Shown: one piece after another, positions 12,901 through 23,736 of the stretch
Numbering within the stretch: the first letter of the stretch is position 1
How the letters are laid out: each line of letters begins with the position of its first letter
Assembly (NCBI GenBank): GCA_035771175.1
Contig: CM069607.1
Coordinates: 18,112,001 to 18,176,000 of the forward strand
Origin: Paratinospora sagittata
Lineage: Eukaryota; Streptophyta; Magnoliopsida; Ranunculales; Menispermaceae
DNA: 64,000 nucleotides
Reading direction: 5' to 3'
The notes under the pieces: generated by a model
Told to the model about the DNA's origin: nothing
The model's database searches: none
What the model saw: the letters and a program-made list of their open reading frames with translations, nothing else
Made by a program: the position numbers and the translations under genes

Positions 12901-13607
12901 TATTATGCGCAAGGACGTTATTTCAACAGACGTTATTGTTCTGAAAATAGCACCATTTCTATTAATATCTCCAGAATCGTACGAATGCTTTTCAGAATCG
13001 TACAACAATTTTTTCAGAACTTTTTGAACGTTCTTATACTGTGTCAGAACATTCCTTTTTCGCGAAAGGATCAAAATGATTCAGGTGCTACCGTAATATG
13101 CACAGAGCTGAATCGATCCATTTCAGGAAAGAATGTTGACGTTGTATTTGAAATAACCTAGAGCGCCAAAATTCATCAAGTCCATTGCGCCTCTATTATT
13201 TCTATATATACGTGTTGCCTTAGAGGAGAAAAACTAGTGATCAAATATGAAAACTGATATTCATTCAAAAGCATATCAACAGTTTTCACTTGTGCAAAAA
13301 AACTTTTTGAAAGGTAGTCGTCTTTCATTTGTGCTTGAACTTACGATCGTTTCGAAAGAAAAACTTCAAGTCTTCTAGATTGATTGAACTTCATCTTCAT
13401 CATTTTGAAAATCCATTTTGAACCTGCTTTCAACATAAACTTCATCATACATATTTTGTTAAATCTGTGGTCACAAAATGTTCAATCCAAAGCTCTGTAA
13501 GTATCACTGTGATTCTAAGTAAAAGGAATCATATTTCATCTTGTATTCAATTTGCAGTGATTGGTTAGTCTCTGGGCAAGAGCAAGTGTTGCTCAAGGTT
13601 GTAATCG

Positions 13608-13760
13608 TCTTCTCACACCCGGGAGTTGAGAAACGATCATCTCACACCCGGAAGTTGAGAAACGGTCTTCTAACACCCGTAAGCTGAGAAACGGCAGTTC
13701 TCACACCCGTAAGCTGAGAAAGTGTACCAGTTTGATCTTCACCCGTAAGAAGGTCTATAG
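13608..13760 (+). repeat. Leader hairpin array in LTR2
   Basis: Tandem units TTCTCACACCCG(G/T)(A/G)AG(T/C)TGAGAA. Where the loop-side base AGT becomes AGC the outer stem TTCTCA/TGAGAA is kept. Positioned as in LTR1. Confidence 0.78.
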
Positions 13761-13976
13761 TGGAGTTTGAACAAATCCTAACTGAGGAGGTTAGGTAGTG
13801 GATGTAGGCAAAACCGAACCACTATAAATCTTGATTGCATTGTCTCATTTACATTTATTGTATTTTGTTGTTATACTTTGTTTAATTTGCTTTAATTAAT
13901 CCGCACGTTTTTAAGAAATGTTAAAATCTGTTAAGTGACCAATTCAACCCCCTTCTTGGACATATCTGGGCGAACA

Positions 13977-14309
13977 CAAGTAACATTTTTATTCCATCTA
14001 ATCTTGTTAATGGGGCAAAGGCTTATTCGAAGTCTATGCCTTCTTCTTAATTGTATCCTTGTGCAACCAATCTAGCCTTATTTCGGACTATGATTCCTAG
14101 TTCATTCTTTTTGTTCCTAAAGATCCCTTTGGTTCCTATGACTGATTGATGATATGGTCTAGGAATTAATTCACATACTTTGTTTAACACAAAGTGTTAG
14201 TTCTTCTTGCATAGTAAGAATCCAATTCTCATCTTTCAGTGCTTCTTCCACTTTTGTTGGTTCAAATTGAGATACGAAAATAACAAGCTCTAATGGATAT
14301 TGTACCCTT
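13977..14309 (-). pseudogene. Copia A reverse transcriptase, N-terminal fragment 2
   Basis: The minus strand shows weak RT N-terminal motifs (EEGIDFE, AFAPLTRLDGIKMLL-like) with stops. It continues into the fragment at 11,768-11,950 when LTR2 is removed. Confidence 0.65.
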
Positions 14310-15165
14310 CTATGGATCTCCTAAAATTTGTTCTTTAGGGTAACCTTGAAGCAAACTTGAGTTTCTTGAAGTTTCTAAAGATTGTTCATTCTCAGTTTCT
14401 ATGTTTTGGGTTTTCTTGGGGATTTCATCATCTTTAATGGTTATCTGCCTAATCCCTTCCTCAACATATTTCTTATGTTCATTCTCATCAAAGTTTACAT
14501 GAACTGATTTCTCGACAGTTTTAGAAGATTTGTTGTAAACCCTATATGCTCTACTGTGTGAGGAATATCCTAAGAACATCTGGATATCTGATTTAGGTTC
14601 AAACTTATCTAAGTTATCTTTATCATTTAGGATAAAACATTTGCATCCGAATACTCGAAAGTAACTGATGTTGGGTATTCGCCCTTTCCATAATTCATAT
14701 GGGGTTTTGTTCAATTTGTTTCTAATCAGTATTCTATTCATTACATAACATACAATATTTATAGCTTCTGCCCAAAAATAGTTTGCAGTGTTATATTCAC
14801 TTAGCATTGTTCTACACATTTCCTGCAAGGTTCTATTTTTTCTCTCAACTACACCATTTTGCTGAGGTATTCTAGGGGCTGATAGATGATGAGTATAACC
14901 TAGATTATTACAAAATTCTTCAAGATTTTTATTGACGAATTATCCTCCTTTATCACTTCTAATTATGTTTGTTTTGTAGTTTTTTTTCATTTTCAACTCT
15001 TTTACAAAATTTTACAAACAATTCACATACTTCCGACTTATGAGCTAAAAAGAATACTCATGTAAATTTAGAGAAATCATAAACAATCACAAATACATAT
15101 GATTTACCTCCCAAGCTTTGAGTCTTGGTTGGTCTGAAAAGATCTATGTGAATCAATTTGAGAGC
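14310..15165 (-). pseudogene. Copia A integrase core
   Basis: The minus strand encodes the rve integrase core and its C-terminal extension. A 172-residue open stretch (14,310-14,828) begins QEMCRTMLSEYNTANYFWAE and includes KTPYELWKGRIPNISYFRVF. Upstream, in broken frames, are HIDLFRPTKTQSLGGK and the PQQNGVVERKNRTLQ region with the catalytic Glu. Several stops, including one in the DNGGEF-equivalent stretch, mean the enzyme is dead. Confidence 0.78.
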
Positions 15166-15166
15166 T

Positions 15167-15719
15167 CTAGTGGTAGATTGATACCCTTTGGTCTTTAAAT
15201 GATGATCTGAAATGCTTGCCTAATTGACATGGTTCACATACCTTGTCCTTTGAGTAAATTCTTTTTGGAATTCCCTTCACAAGATCCTGCTTGACTAATC
15301 TAGATATGCTATCCATATTAACATGAGCTAGTCTCCTATGCCAAAGCCATGCATCATCACAAGATATAACACTTAAACATGTAACATTTTGCTTTCTCAT
15401 ATCATCAAAATTTGTGCAGTAAACATTTTTATGCCTATATGCTATGAATGCAGTAGTATTGTTTTCATGCTTAATGATACACCTATTGCTTCAAATGAAA
15501 TATCATAACCCTTGTCACATAATTGACTTATGCTCAAGAGATTATGCTTTAGCCCTTTTACATAAAGTACATCAGAAATAGATAAAGAATCGTTACCAAT
15601 AGTTTTAATACCTGCAATCTTCCCTTTGTTGTTGTCTCCAAAGGTAACATTCCCGCCTTCTTTTCGTTAAATACACAAGAACTTTGACTTATCTCCAATC
15701 ATGTGCCTTGAGCATCCAC
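15167..15719 (-). pseudogene. Copia A protease end and GAG-pre-integrase domain
   Basis: Starting at 15,719 the minus strand reads SGCSRHMIGDKSKFL, the copia protease active-site region (normally DSGCSRHM). Fragment B is inserted directly in this active-site codon stretch, so the Asp is cut off. Then comes a YVKGLKHNLLSISQLCDKG motif, stops, and a GAG-pre-integrase zinc region (WLWHRRLAHVN ... VCEPCQLGKH, the HHCC pattern) at about 15,167-15,370. Confidence 0.75.
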
Positions 15720-15939
15720 TGTTGGTACACCCAAGAGGAAGGTGAATTGGGTGTTATGGACATTTTTACGCTTTTCTAATGACTTAGTGAAATTTTTGGA
15801 TAGATTGGAATTGAATGCACAAACTATTCTAAGATTCATAATTTAAAAGGCAAAAAGTAAAGTACTCGATCATTTATAGTGGTTCAGTCGCGTCAACTAC
15901 CTAATCTCCCGATTATGATTTTTTTAAAATCCACTAACT

Positions 15940-16205
15940 GATTCTCTTACGGGTGAGAACCAAACTACTACAAATGCCCTTTTTCAGATTCAAGGCAAAC
16001 CTATCCTTTTGCAGGCTAAGGATGAACCACATATCCTTTTTTCGGGCTAAGGAAGAACCCATGTTCCTTTTGTGGGCTAAGGAAGAACCGTATATCCTTT
16101 TACGAGCTAAGGATGAACCTACAATTTTCTTTTGCGGGATAAAGAAGAATCGTATATCCTTTTACAGGCTTAGGATAAACCTATCCATAATTCCAACATG
16201 GAATC
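15940..16205 (-). repeat. Leader hairpin array in B1
   Basis: About eight units of 27-34 bp. On the plus strand: TATCCTTTTGCAGGCTAAGG then ATGAACC, TTCCTTTTGTGGGCTAAGGA then AGAACC, and so on. Stem halves ATCCTT/AAGGAT and TTCCTT/AAGGAA alternate between units, a paired change that keeps the stem. The ORF across this region is an artefact of the repeat. Confidence 0.75.
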
Positions 16206-16779
16206 ATTAAGTGAGTCAAACTCACTTGACTTGGTTGTTTCAATCATGAAACAACCATACCTTAGTTATAGGATTACAATGATTAAGATGGTTCCAAACA
16301 AGTAGAACACTTACAGTACAACGCATGTACAACAATCACAAGATATTAAATATTAAGCTTGCAATGGAGAGAGAGAGATAGAAATATCACTTACAACCTT
16401 TTACCTTTCAAAGATTCGATATTGCTTAAATGTAATCTTTAGAAAACTTGTATGATGATCTTTGAAAACCAGTTGTGCTTTAAAATCCTTTGACACGATC
16501 AAACACCAAATCCGAAATCTTTTACAATGAGATAATAACTTTGAAAAGATTGAAGCTCATTTTCTCATTTTAAAAAACTCTTTCAAAACTGGAAAACCCT
16601 AGAAATCTAGAGAATGTATTTGATTCTTTGTGTGCGCTCTCTCTCTAGTGTAAAATGGTTATAGTAGATGTATAAATAGATTGAAGATAGTCACTAGCCA
16701 TTACATTAAAAAATATAACCATTGTTGTTGTGTTCAGAGATTCAAAAAATCGACCGTTGGTGTTCTGCAGATCGTAAAG

Positions 16780-16995
16780 AGTGCACTTCTCCTATGTAGG
16801 GGCGCGCTTCTTTGAGAAGCAGAAACCCAAAAAGTGCATGAGCGTGCTGATGCTCGATTAGTGTCATGTCATGTTCATGAGGAGTGCGCTTCTTTGATGA
16901 ACAAAAACCCAGAACTCTTTAGCATCCTGATGGTTTCCTGTCTGCACGCGAAAAGCGTGCTTTTCCTATGAAAGAGCGCACTTCTCTGTGCTTAA
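16780..16995 (-). repeat. Inverted GCGCTTCT repeats in B1 U3
   Basis: Repeats of G(A/C)GCGCACTTCT / GAGTGCGCTTCTTTGA, some with an inverse partner (GCGCGCTTCTTTGAGAAGC). They take the place of the AGGACGC array of the other LTRs. Confidence 0.55.
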
Positions 16996-17588
16996 CAAAG
17001 AGGCTAATTTCAAAATATACTTAGTTAAAAGCATTTCTTTAAAAAAAATGCGTAAACTAAGTCAAAACAAATCAAATACTTTGAACATAAAATTGAAGAC
17101 TTTGAAAACATTTGAAATCATTACATGTGCTTAGATTAAATCAAATATTTTAAACATCAAAATGAAGACTTTAAAAGCATTTTGAAAAATATTTTCCAAT
17201 AACCAAGACATGATTGAAAACATTATGATCATTTGAATGATTATGCAAAGGACTTATGCATGTATGATTTGAAATGATTGAGCAATAAGCAATAAAATAA
17301 AGTGCATCCTAATTCTAGACTTACGCATCTCCCTCTTAATCTCAATTCTACTCTTCTTGAAATTTTACGACGTTGTTCGTGTTGTTCATCATTAGAAGAG
17401 TCTTTGAACTTGAATTGAGCTTTGAGTCCACTTTAATTTTTCTTCTTGTAATTGAGCATGTAATCTTACGTCGCTTTACTTGAGGTGTTGAAATATACTT
17501 AGTTCAAACATTAACATCAAATGGTATATTGTTTGTTAGCATCAAAACTCTTAGGAGTGTGCTAAGGGATAAACCACTTAGGCCAACA

Positions 17589-17605
17589 ATCTCTCCCTTT
17601 TTTAT
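17589..17605 (-). other. Polypurine tract of fragment B
   Basis: The sense strand is CATAAAAAAGGGAGAGAT, directly before TGTTGGCC. It is preceded by TTTGTCATCAT, the sequence usually seen before the 3' LTR in SIRE-type copia elements. Confidence 0.75.
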
Positions 17606-19730
17606 GATGACAAACAATAGAAAAATTCAAGCATATCAAGCAAACTGAGCTAGATAGTATAGAAATAGATACGACATATGTAAACATACTATCATTCATT
17701 TTTCTCCCCCTTTGACAATATAAAAAAGGTGGGTAGAATTATCTAGAGTCTCATGAAGTAAATCCTAGAGCATAGCATTGAAACACGAAGCTTCCCCTTC
17801 CAAAAAGAGATGAAGACTCCCCCTTAATCCATGCATTCATCCTCAAGAGGATTCATGACAACATGTCACGATTAAGCACATGAGAGTGCAAAATGGATGC
17901 TATACGATAAGAAAGACATGTGAGAATCGAGATATAACAAGAAGCACAATGAGAAATAGATTATAACGTTCTATATTCATGGGCTAGCTTAGAAGATGAT
18001 TTGGAGTATTACATAGCATACCCAAGAATGTAGATGCACAAAATAATTGAAGTTCAAATTCGACATCTAGTCATGAGAACTGAGAAGTAATTGCTAACAT
18101 ATACATTTGAAGCAAAAGCAACCATTCTCATAATATTAGGCACAAGTATGAATTGGATTGTCAACACATGCCTAATAGGAAGTATTCTCTATTGTGTACA
18201 AAAGATAAGCAGAAGCATACATATAATTCATAGCATAGGCAAAATGATCAATGATTAATCAAGGCCTAGCTATCAGGATTCTAATAAGATGCAAAATATA
18301 TTTTTAAAATTCATGGCATCCATTAGAAACAAAAAACACATAAGCATTTGATGCAAATAAGTTTTAAAGTTTAAGCAAGGCATCATTATCATGTGAGAGT
18401 GGAAAAAGAATGCCAAGAATAGATAATCAAGGACATAGGCATAACTCTCCAAGGTTTAGGCATATGTAAAGATTTTATATGAAGAACAAAGCCTAAAAAT
18501 GATATATGCATCATCATTTAATATCGAATGAGCATGAGCATATATTAAGCATAACACTCATATTGCAATCATTTAACATTGATAAGCATGAATGATATAT
18601 ATGATTAAGCACAACATACCTATCAACCATTTAAGCCATGTTTTCTAAAAAAAATCATGAGATGTGCAATTCATGGCAATAAGATTTGAATGGCTTTAAA
18701 TATGAATAACGAACAATATAATCGTTCAAGTCCTTTTTATTCACTTTAGTTGACTAAACCTATTAGTTTGATATAGAATTGTCTCATAGTCAACAGGGTC
18801 ACTTAGTGTGAGTTTGTCATGAAAGATTCAAAATGAAGGCATGAGACACATTCAACTATGGTCGAATTGAAATGACAAAGGTTTTAAAAGATAGAAACTT
18901 TGAATCAAGATCATCATTCCATTTTCTTTTAGTAGGAGTAAAAAAAAATTGAGTTTTCTTAAGTTTCTATGATTGTTTAAGATCATAGGAGAGGCAAGGT
19001 CAATCATAAAACAAAACTTATGATGAGACGAGAAACAATATATGCAAGCCCAAGATATCCTTAGAATGACACTTTGAATATTAGGGCATGCAAAATAGTT
19101 TTACATTTAAGCAATAGCAAATACTTATTGTCATTTACTAGGAAAATATAATTTCATTTGAAGCATAGCCTACGAAAGTTGATTCTAATAAAAAGTGCAT
19201 TCATCAAATATTCAATTAATTGATGCTCATATGATTTGAGATGAAGAGCATGCATCAAAGTTAAGTATTCACGAAAGGAGAACGCCAAAGGATGATAGAT
19301 ACGAGTATACGCAACTACCTTTTCATAGGCATATTATGATATGTAATTGTATGCATGGCCCATAGATTCTGATTCACATATACATGAGTCATGCATATAT
19401 ATAAATTCTATAAGTCCAAACCAAGCATGATCATGATATAAATATATTACATGTTCAATCCATAGAATTATATCAAGTGAGTATGAGATATCGCACAAAA
19501 CATTTATATTACTCATTATGATAAGCACAGGAAATTTTAGAAAATTTGGGCAGCATGTCCCCAGTAAATTGACAATTTCCCCATACAAAAGTTATACCTA
19601 TATCCATATACAAATATCCATACAACATTTACACACACAAGCATAATCATAAAACATTCACAACGTAACAAAATCATACGAGAAATATATCAAAAGATCA
19701 ACATCAATATCACAACCATAAACAACTATC
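17606..19730 (-). other. Non-coding 3' spacer of fragment B
   Basis: About 2.1 kb of AT-rich sequence between the env-like ORFs and the polypurine tract, with no ORF I can support. A long non-coding 3' spacer is usual in SIRE-type elements. Confidence 0.5.
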
Positions 19731-21371
19731 CTAATCCTGAAACAGAATGATGGCTCGAGATGAGGTATCCTCATCATGAGATGCTAGACGATCAGAAGTA
19801 GTTGTAGCAGTCTCCTTTGTAGGTGTAGGTTCTGCATCTCCTGAAGTAGATGAAGGTGAGCCTGAAGAAGTGGCTGGTAGAGGTTCTTTCACTGTAGTCT
19901 TTGGTGCAGAAGACCTTGGCATTGGAGGGGCGGGTGAAACACTTATAAGAGATTATTGGTCCTAATCTCTTTGCTTGGCCTATGGTGTATACAACACTCT
20001 CTTTGATATTTTGTTTCAGTTCATCATGAGAGTTTTCAAACTTTTGTGAAAAACTCATGAGAATTTCTTTGTGCTCTTGAGAGGCTTGTTCCAACACTTT
20101 GATTTTCTTTTCTTGATCATCCAATTTTTGAAGTATGATCTTGAAGTTTGAATTCATTGTGGCATTGATCTGAGCAAGACAACTTTCCAATAAAGATAGT
20201 GAGGAAATCTCTGGAACTGTTGTGGTTAAAGATGGATAAGCATGATCATGAGCAAATGAAGAAGACACATCATGAGAAGAGGATGGGATGTCATGAGTAG
20301 GCATGGATGGAATCTCAACACTAGGTCCTGCCTCTTAAGGATACTGGTACTCAGGAGCATGGAAAACTGGATCATTCTCTTCCTCAACAAATGGGTGAGA
20401 AGCTTCAGTATGCATAGGTGAAGCTCTACCTTTCTCAGACTTTGAAACCCATGTTTTAGTTACTTCATCAAATTTGAACTTGAGGTTCTTCATTGTAGTG
20501 GCTCCAATGACTCCATGTGAAGTAATGGAGTTCTTATCTTCTTTTTCAAGATCCACTCCTTGTTTCTTGAAAAACTTAGTTAGTTGTATAGCGTAGGGAT
20601 TGGAAGTGGTCTTTTCAGAAATCTTGGATGCATGATGAACCATCATGTGAGCTACATTCACCTTGGTGCCAGTGAGAATACACCATATGAGAAAAAGATC
20701 TTGCTTCAACACTCCACCCTTACATCCTTTTCTTGGAAGAATAGTCCCGATGATGATTAAGCGAACAAGCTTAGAGATAAAGGGGAAATGCTCAATAGTG
20801 AGCTTTTTGGGTTCTTAAAAAATGGTCTCATCTCCCATAATGACTCTAAGGGCTTGAAGTTTTGAGTAGTCCTTGAACACCATTTGTTTTCTACTTCCTA
20901 AACATGATCTTCACATGTAAGAATATTGAAATACTTCTCAAACAAATCAAGTTTGAATGTGATTTCCTTCCCATTCACATTCGACTTGAATTGATACTTA
21001 TCATTCTTGAACAATTTTACCAAATTTGAATAGAAAATTCTCAGAAGTCTTGGATAATAATCTTCCTCAAACTCTAAGTACTCAACCAATCTAAAATTTT
21101 CAAATAGACACTTCGCAACAATTTTTGCTTCTTCAAAATACTTGAAGTTCACATAGGCTGCAGGAGAGATAGATCTTCCCTTAAAGGTTGGTTTCACTTT
21201 TTCATGCCCTTCGGGTATATTTTTCTAACATTTTCAGATGAAGTACCTTCTTCACTTGAAGAAAATGAAGGCTCGGGTTGTTAGACAACCCTTGGTCTTT
21301 TCGTAGGGGTAGTAACAAGTTGAAATTGAGTTCTCATTGGTCTCACGGGCAATTTTACTTTGGGAGCCATT
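19731..21371 (-). pseudogene. Env-like ORF copy 2 (plant transposon protein domain)
   Basis: The minus-strand start is ATG at 21,371 (MAPKVKLPVRP), then a Ser/Glu-rich segment, the conserved domain (NFKYFEEAKI ... FYSNLVKLF; then LFLIWCILTGTKVNVAHMMV near 20,640-20,700), a coiled-coil-like stretch (ILQKLDDQEKKIKVLEQ near 20,100) and a Ser/Thr/Pro-rich tail. Several stops and frameshifts break it. The domain matches the 'putative plant transposon protein' family that I know from the 3' ORF of SIRE-type copia and some gypsy elements. Function is unknown; 'env-like' is positional. Confidence 0.6.
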
Positions 21372-21529
21372 GAAATCCAATCACATTTATCCCACAAACA
21401 AAGAAATCGCACAGAAATCTCAAAACGGAACCCTAGAATCGATTTGGGCAAAAAATTTCGGTGAAACTAATGTTTCTGCTAAATTTGGTTCTGTTCCAAA
21501 CAAGTCATTAGTTGAGACATGACAAAAAT

Positions 21530-23152
21530 CTAATCTTCTCTCATTCTTCTCAGAAAGTCTTCCTCTCTGAAGAATTCATCAGTTGGCCTTTTTGTAGATG
21601 GATAGGAAGGCGGCTCTTGATCAGATGAGCTTACCTCATGAACATTTTCCATATCATCTTCTATTGTAAATTCAGCATTGGCCTCATGAAAATCTTCTAC
21701 ATGATCCTCTTCATCAACCTTTTCATTCATGTCATCTCCCTTATAGGTTATGATAACCATATCATAGCCCTCTAAATCCTTACTTTGTACACCATCAGAC
21801 ACATTCTTCTGCGAGTCTTGAGATTCCATTGATACAGGGATATCAAATGGAGATGGTGGTCTGGAGATGGTTTTATCTGAGTCCTCACTGACTCTTTCTC
21901 TGGTGATATCTTCCAAGATTGCATCAGCAGTTTCCGACTCATGTAGATGTTCTTCAACAACAGCCTGAGCAATTTGGATCACCTCTTCCATCAGTTGTTC
22001 TTCAACATAAACAACTTGCTCTGCATGTTTAATTTTCATATCATCAATTGAAACATGTTCAATGTTAGTTGTGGGAACAGCTTCTTTTAGCACAACTTGT
22101 TCTTCTCGAGCAGTAGAAGCTTGGGCAGCTTCTTTCTCTATTGCTGAAACATCTTCTTCTTTTATTATATCTTTTCCACTGGATTCGCCCTCAAGTGAAA
22201 CTTCTGACATTGGAAGTCATTTGTCCAATGCAGGAACATAAGTGTATCTCATCAATTTCACAGTGGTTTGACCAATGCAGTTGTATCTGTTGGTCTCCTT
22301 GAAGCTTTTTCCACTGAAATCGATATCACATTTCTCGAACAAAGTGGTGAAGAACATACCCAGAGGCAGACCTCCTCCTCTACTAACCACAATATTCATT
22401 ACATACATGAGAATGTAGGCGAGATTCACTTTCTTCTTTTCCAGAATGCACCAGATTAAGAATAAGTCTAATTCATTCACATTACCCCTGCTGCCAGACT
22501 TAGGCTGAATGATGTGGGTAATGATGTTGTGGATAATTCTGGGAATAAGTTCAAATGACTGATTTGTGAGTTTCTTGTCAACACTCGAGTGGTCCTTTTT
22601 CCTTGAAACAAGATTAAGAGCAGAAAGGTTGTTATAGCTTGGATATTGAACTTTATTCTTGGTGAATGAAAGTATGTGGGCACTTTCATCATTTGGCAAG
22701 GAGAATGCTTCAGAGAAGAATTTGGGAGAAATTTCAACAGATTTTCCTTTTACCATAGATTGTTTTGAGAATTCAAAGTCGGGTTTATCAACTAGATTTG
22801 AATAGAATTGGTTGACGAGATTTGGGTACCATTTTGAATTGAGGGTAAGTAAATCTATCCAGCCTTGGAATTCAAATAGAGAGAAAATGTCCAGATGGAA
22901 GTTAATGAAGAAATCAATATCGACATAGCATCCATCAATTGAACCGAGTTGTGGTCTCAATAGGAGGTGTGGGTACAGATGATGTGGGTTCCTCAGCCAG
23001 TTCAGCTTGAGTTGGTTCAGTTTTTGGCCTCTCACTCCTATCTGGAGGTGATGATGGTGAAACAACTCGTTTTCTAGCTGAGACAGCAACACAAATATTG
23101 ATACACTAGGAATTATAAGTTTTAGAAATGAATAAGGAACATAAATTAGCAA
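21530..23152 (-). pseudogene. Env-like ORF copy 1, one stop
   Basis: One minus-strand frame runs from 23,152 to 21,530 (about 540 codons) with a single TGA at 22,217-22,219. The N-terminal part in this frame is probably spurious: a neighbouring frame near 22,950-23,100 encodes KRVVSPSSPPDRSERPKTEP, which looks like the true start, so a frameshift lies at about 22,950. Then follow GWIDLLTLNSKWYPNLV, LDLFLIWCILEKKKVNLAYI, and a strongly acidic tail (EEDVSAIEKEAA ... DDMENVHEVSSSDQE). It is the same domain family as copy 2, in tandem and less damaged. Confidence 0.62.
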
Positions 23153-23736
23153 AGGTTAAAGATGAGGATTCAGCGGTAATTTTTTGAACGATTCCTAGAA
23201 AGTTCTTCGAAGCGTCTTAGGGTACAAAAGGTGAAAAGTGAATGCTAGGATACAGAAAGTTTGGCTTTATATATATAAAAAAAAAAGCGATAAGCTCGCT
23301 CCTGACATATATCAACATGTGTCGCTTCTTATTCTTAAAAAGAGGTTTAATTTAATAGGCAATATTGACCGGTTAGCGTCCTTCTTCTGACTAACGTTCT
23401 TAATCGACAAGAGTTATTATGCACTTTAACGTCCTCCTTCTGACGAGTGGTTTTAGAACAACTAATGGAATCGGGCACATTAGCATCCTCAAACACTGTT
23501 AGCATCCTTATTGATACTTAAAAACTAATATTTAGCATAGTTGACTAATATAAACTCAAGTATCACATGGTTGAATAAATGATATCGCAAATTATATTTC
23601 ATCGACCAACAGTTAATATTTTAATCATGAGCGAAAATATTTAAACATTCTAAGCATAGCATGATTAAAAATAATCATTAATTTCAAATAGTCACTAATG
23701 AATATATTCTAGTAATAGAAGAAAATAGAGTGACTT
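23153..23736 (-). promoter_or_regulatory. U3-like sequence with TATA box before env-like copy 1
   Basis: On the minus strand TATATATATAAAGCC (about 23,264-23,277) lies about 115 bp before the 311-codon ORF start. Further upstream (23,375-23,510) are AGGATGCTAACA, AGGACGTTAAAG and AGGACGCTAACC repeats, like the U3 array of the copia LTRs. It may be a relict LTR or an internal promoter. No ORF. Confidence 0.45.

Larger units (their letters stand above)
11951..13976 (+). mobile_element. Solo LTR2, copia A family
   Basis: It starts TGTTGAACCAATTATCCTCA and ends ATCTGGGCGAACA, with exact CAAGT duplications (11,946-11,950 and 13,977-13,981). It is 2026 bp and collinear with LTR1: U3 AGGACGC array about 12,335-12,900, TATA-like CTATATATACG near 13,203, leader array about 13,608-13,760. 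It is an independent insertion from LTR1 because the duplications differ. Confidence 0.9.
15720..17588 (-). mobile_element. 3' LTR of copia fragment B (B1)
   Basis: On the minus strand it starts TGTTGGCCTAAGTGGTTTAT and ends CTTGGGTGTACCAACA, 1869 bp. A polypurine tract lies immediately upstream on the sense strand (17,589-17,605), which makes this a 3' LTR rather than a solo LTR. The left flank is TCCAC; there is no TCCAC at the other side, so the right part of the element was lost or rearranged. It resembles B2 and B3 at both ends, but its U3 repeats are different (GCGCGCTTCTTTGAGAAGC-type inverted repeats at about 16,780-16,990). Confidence 0.75.

Noticed and set aside
18000..19700. Genes in the B spacer
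   Set aside because: Only short ORFs at chance level and AT-rich composition.
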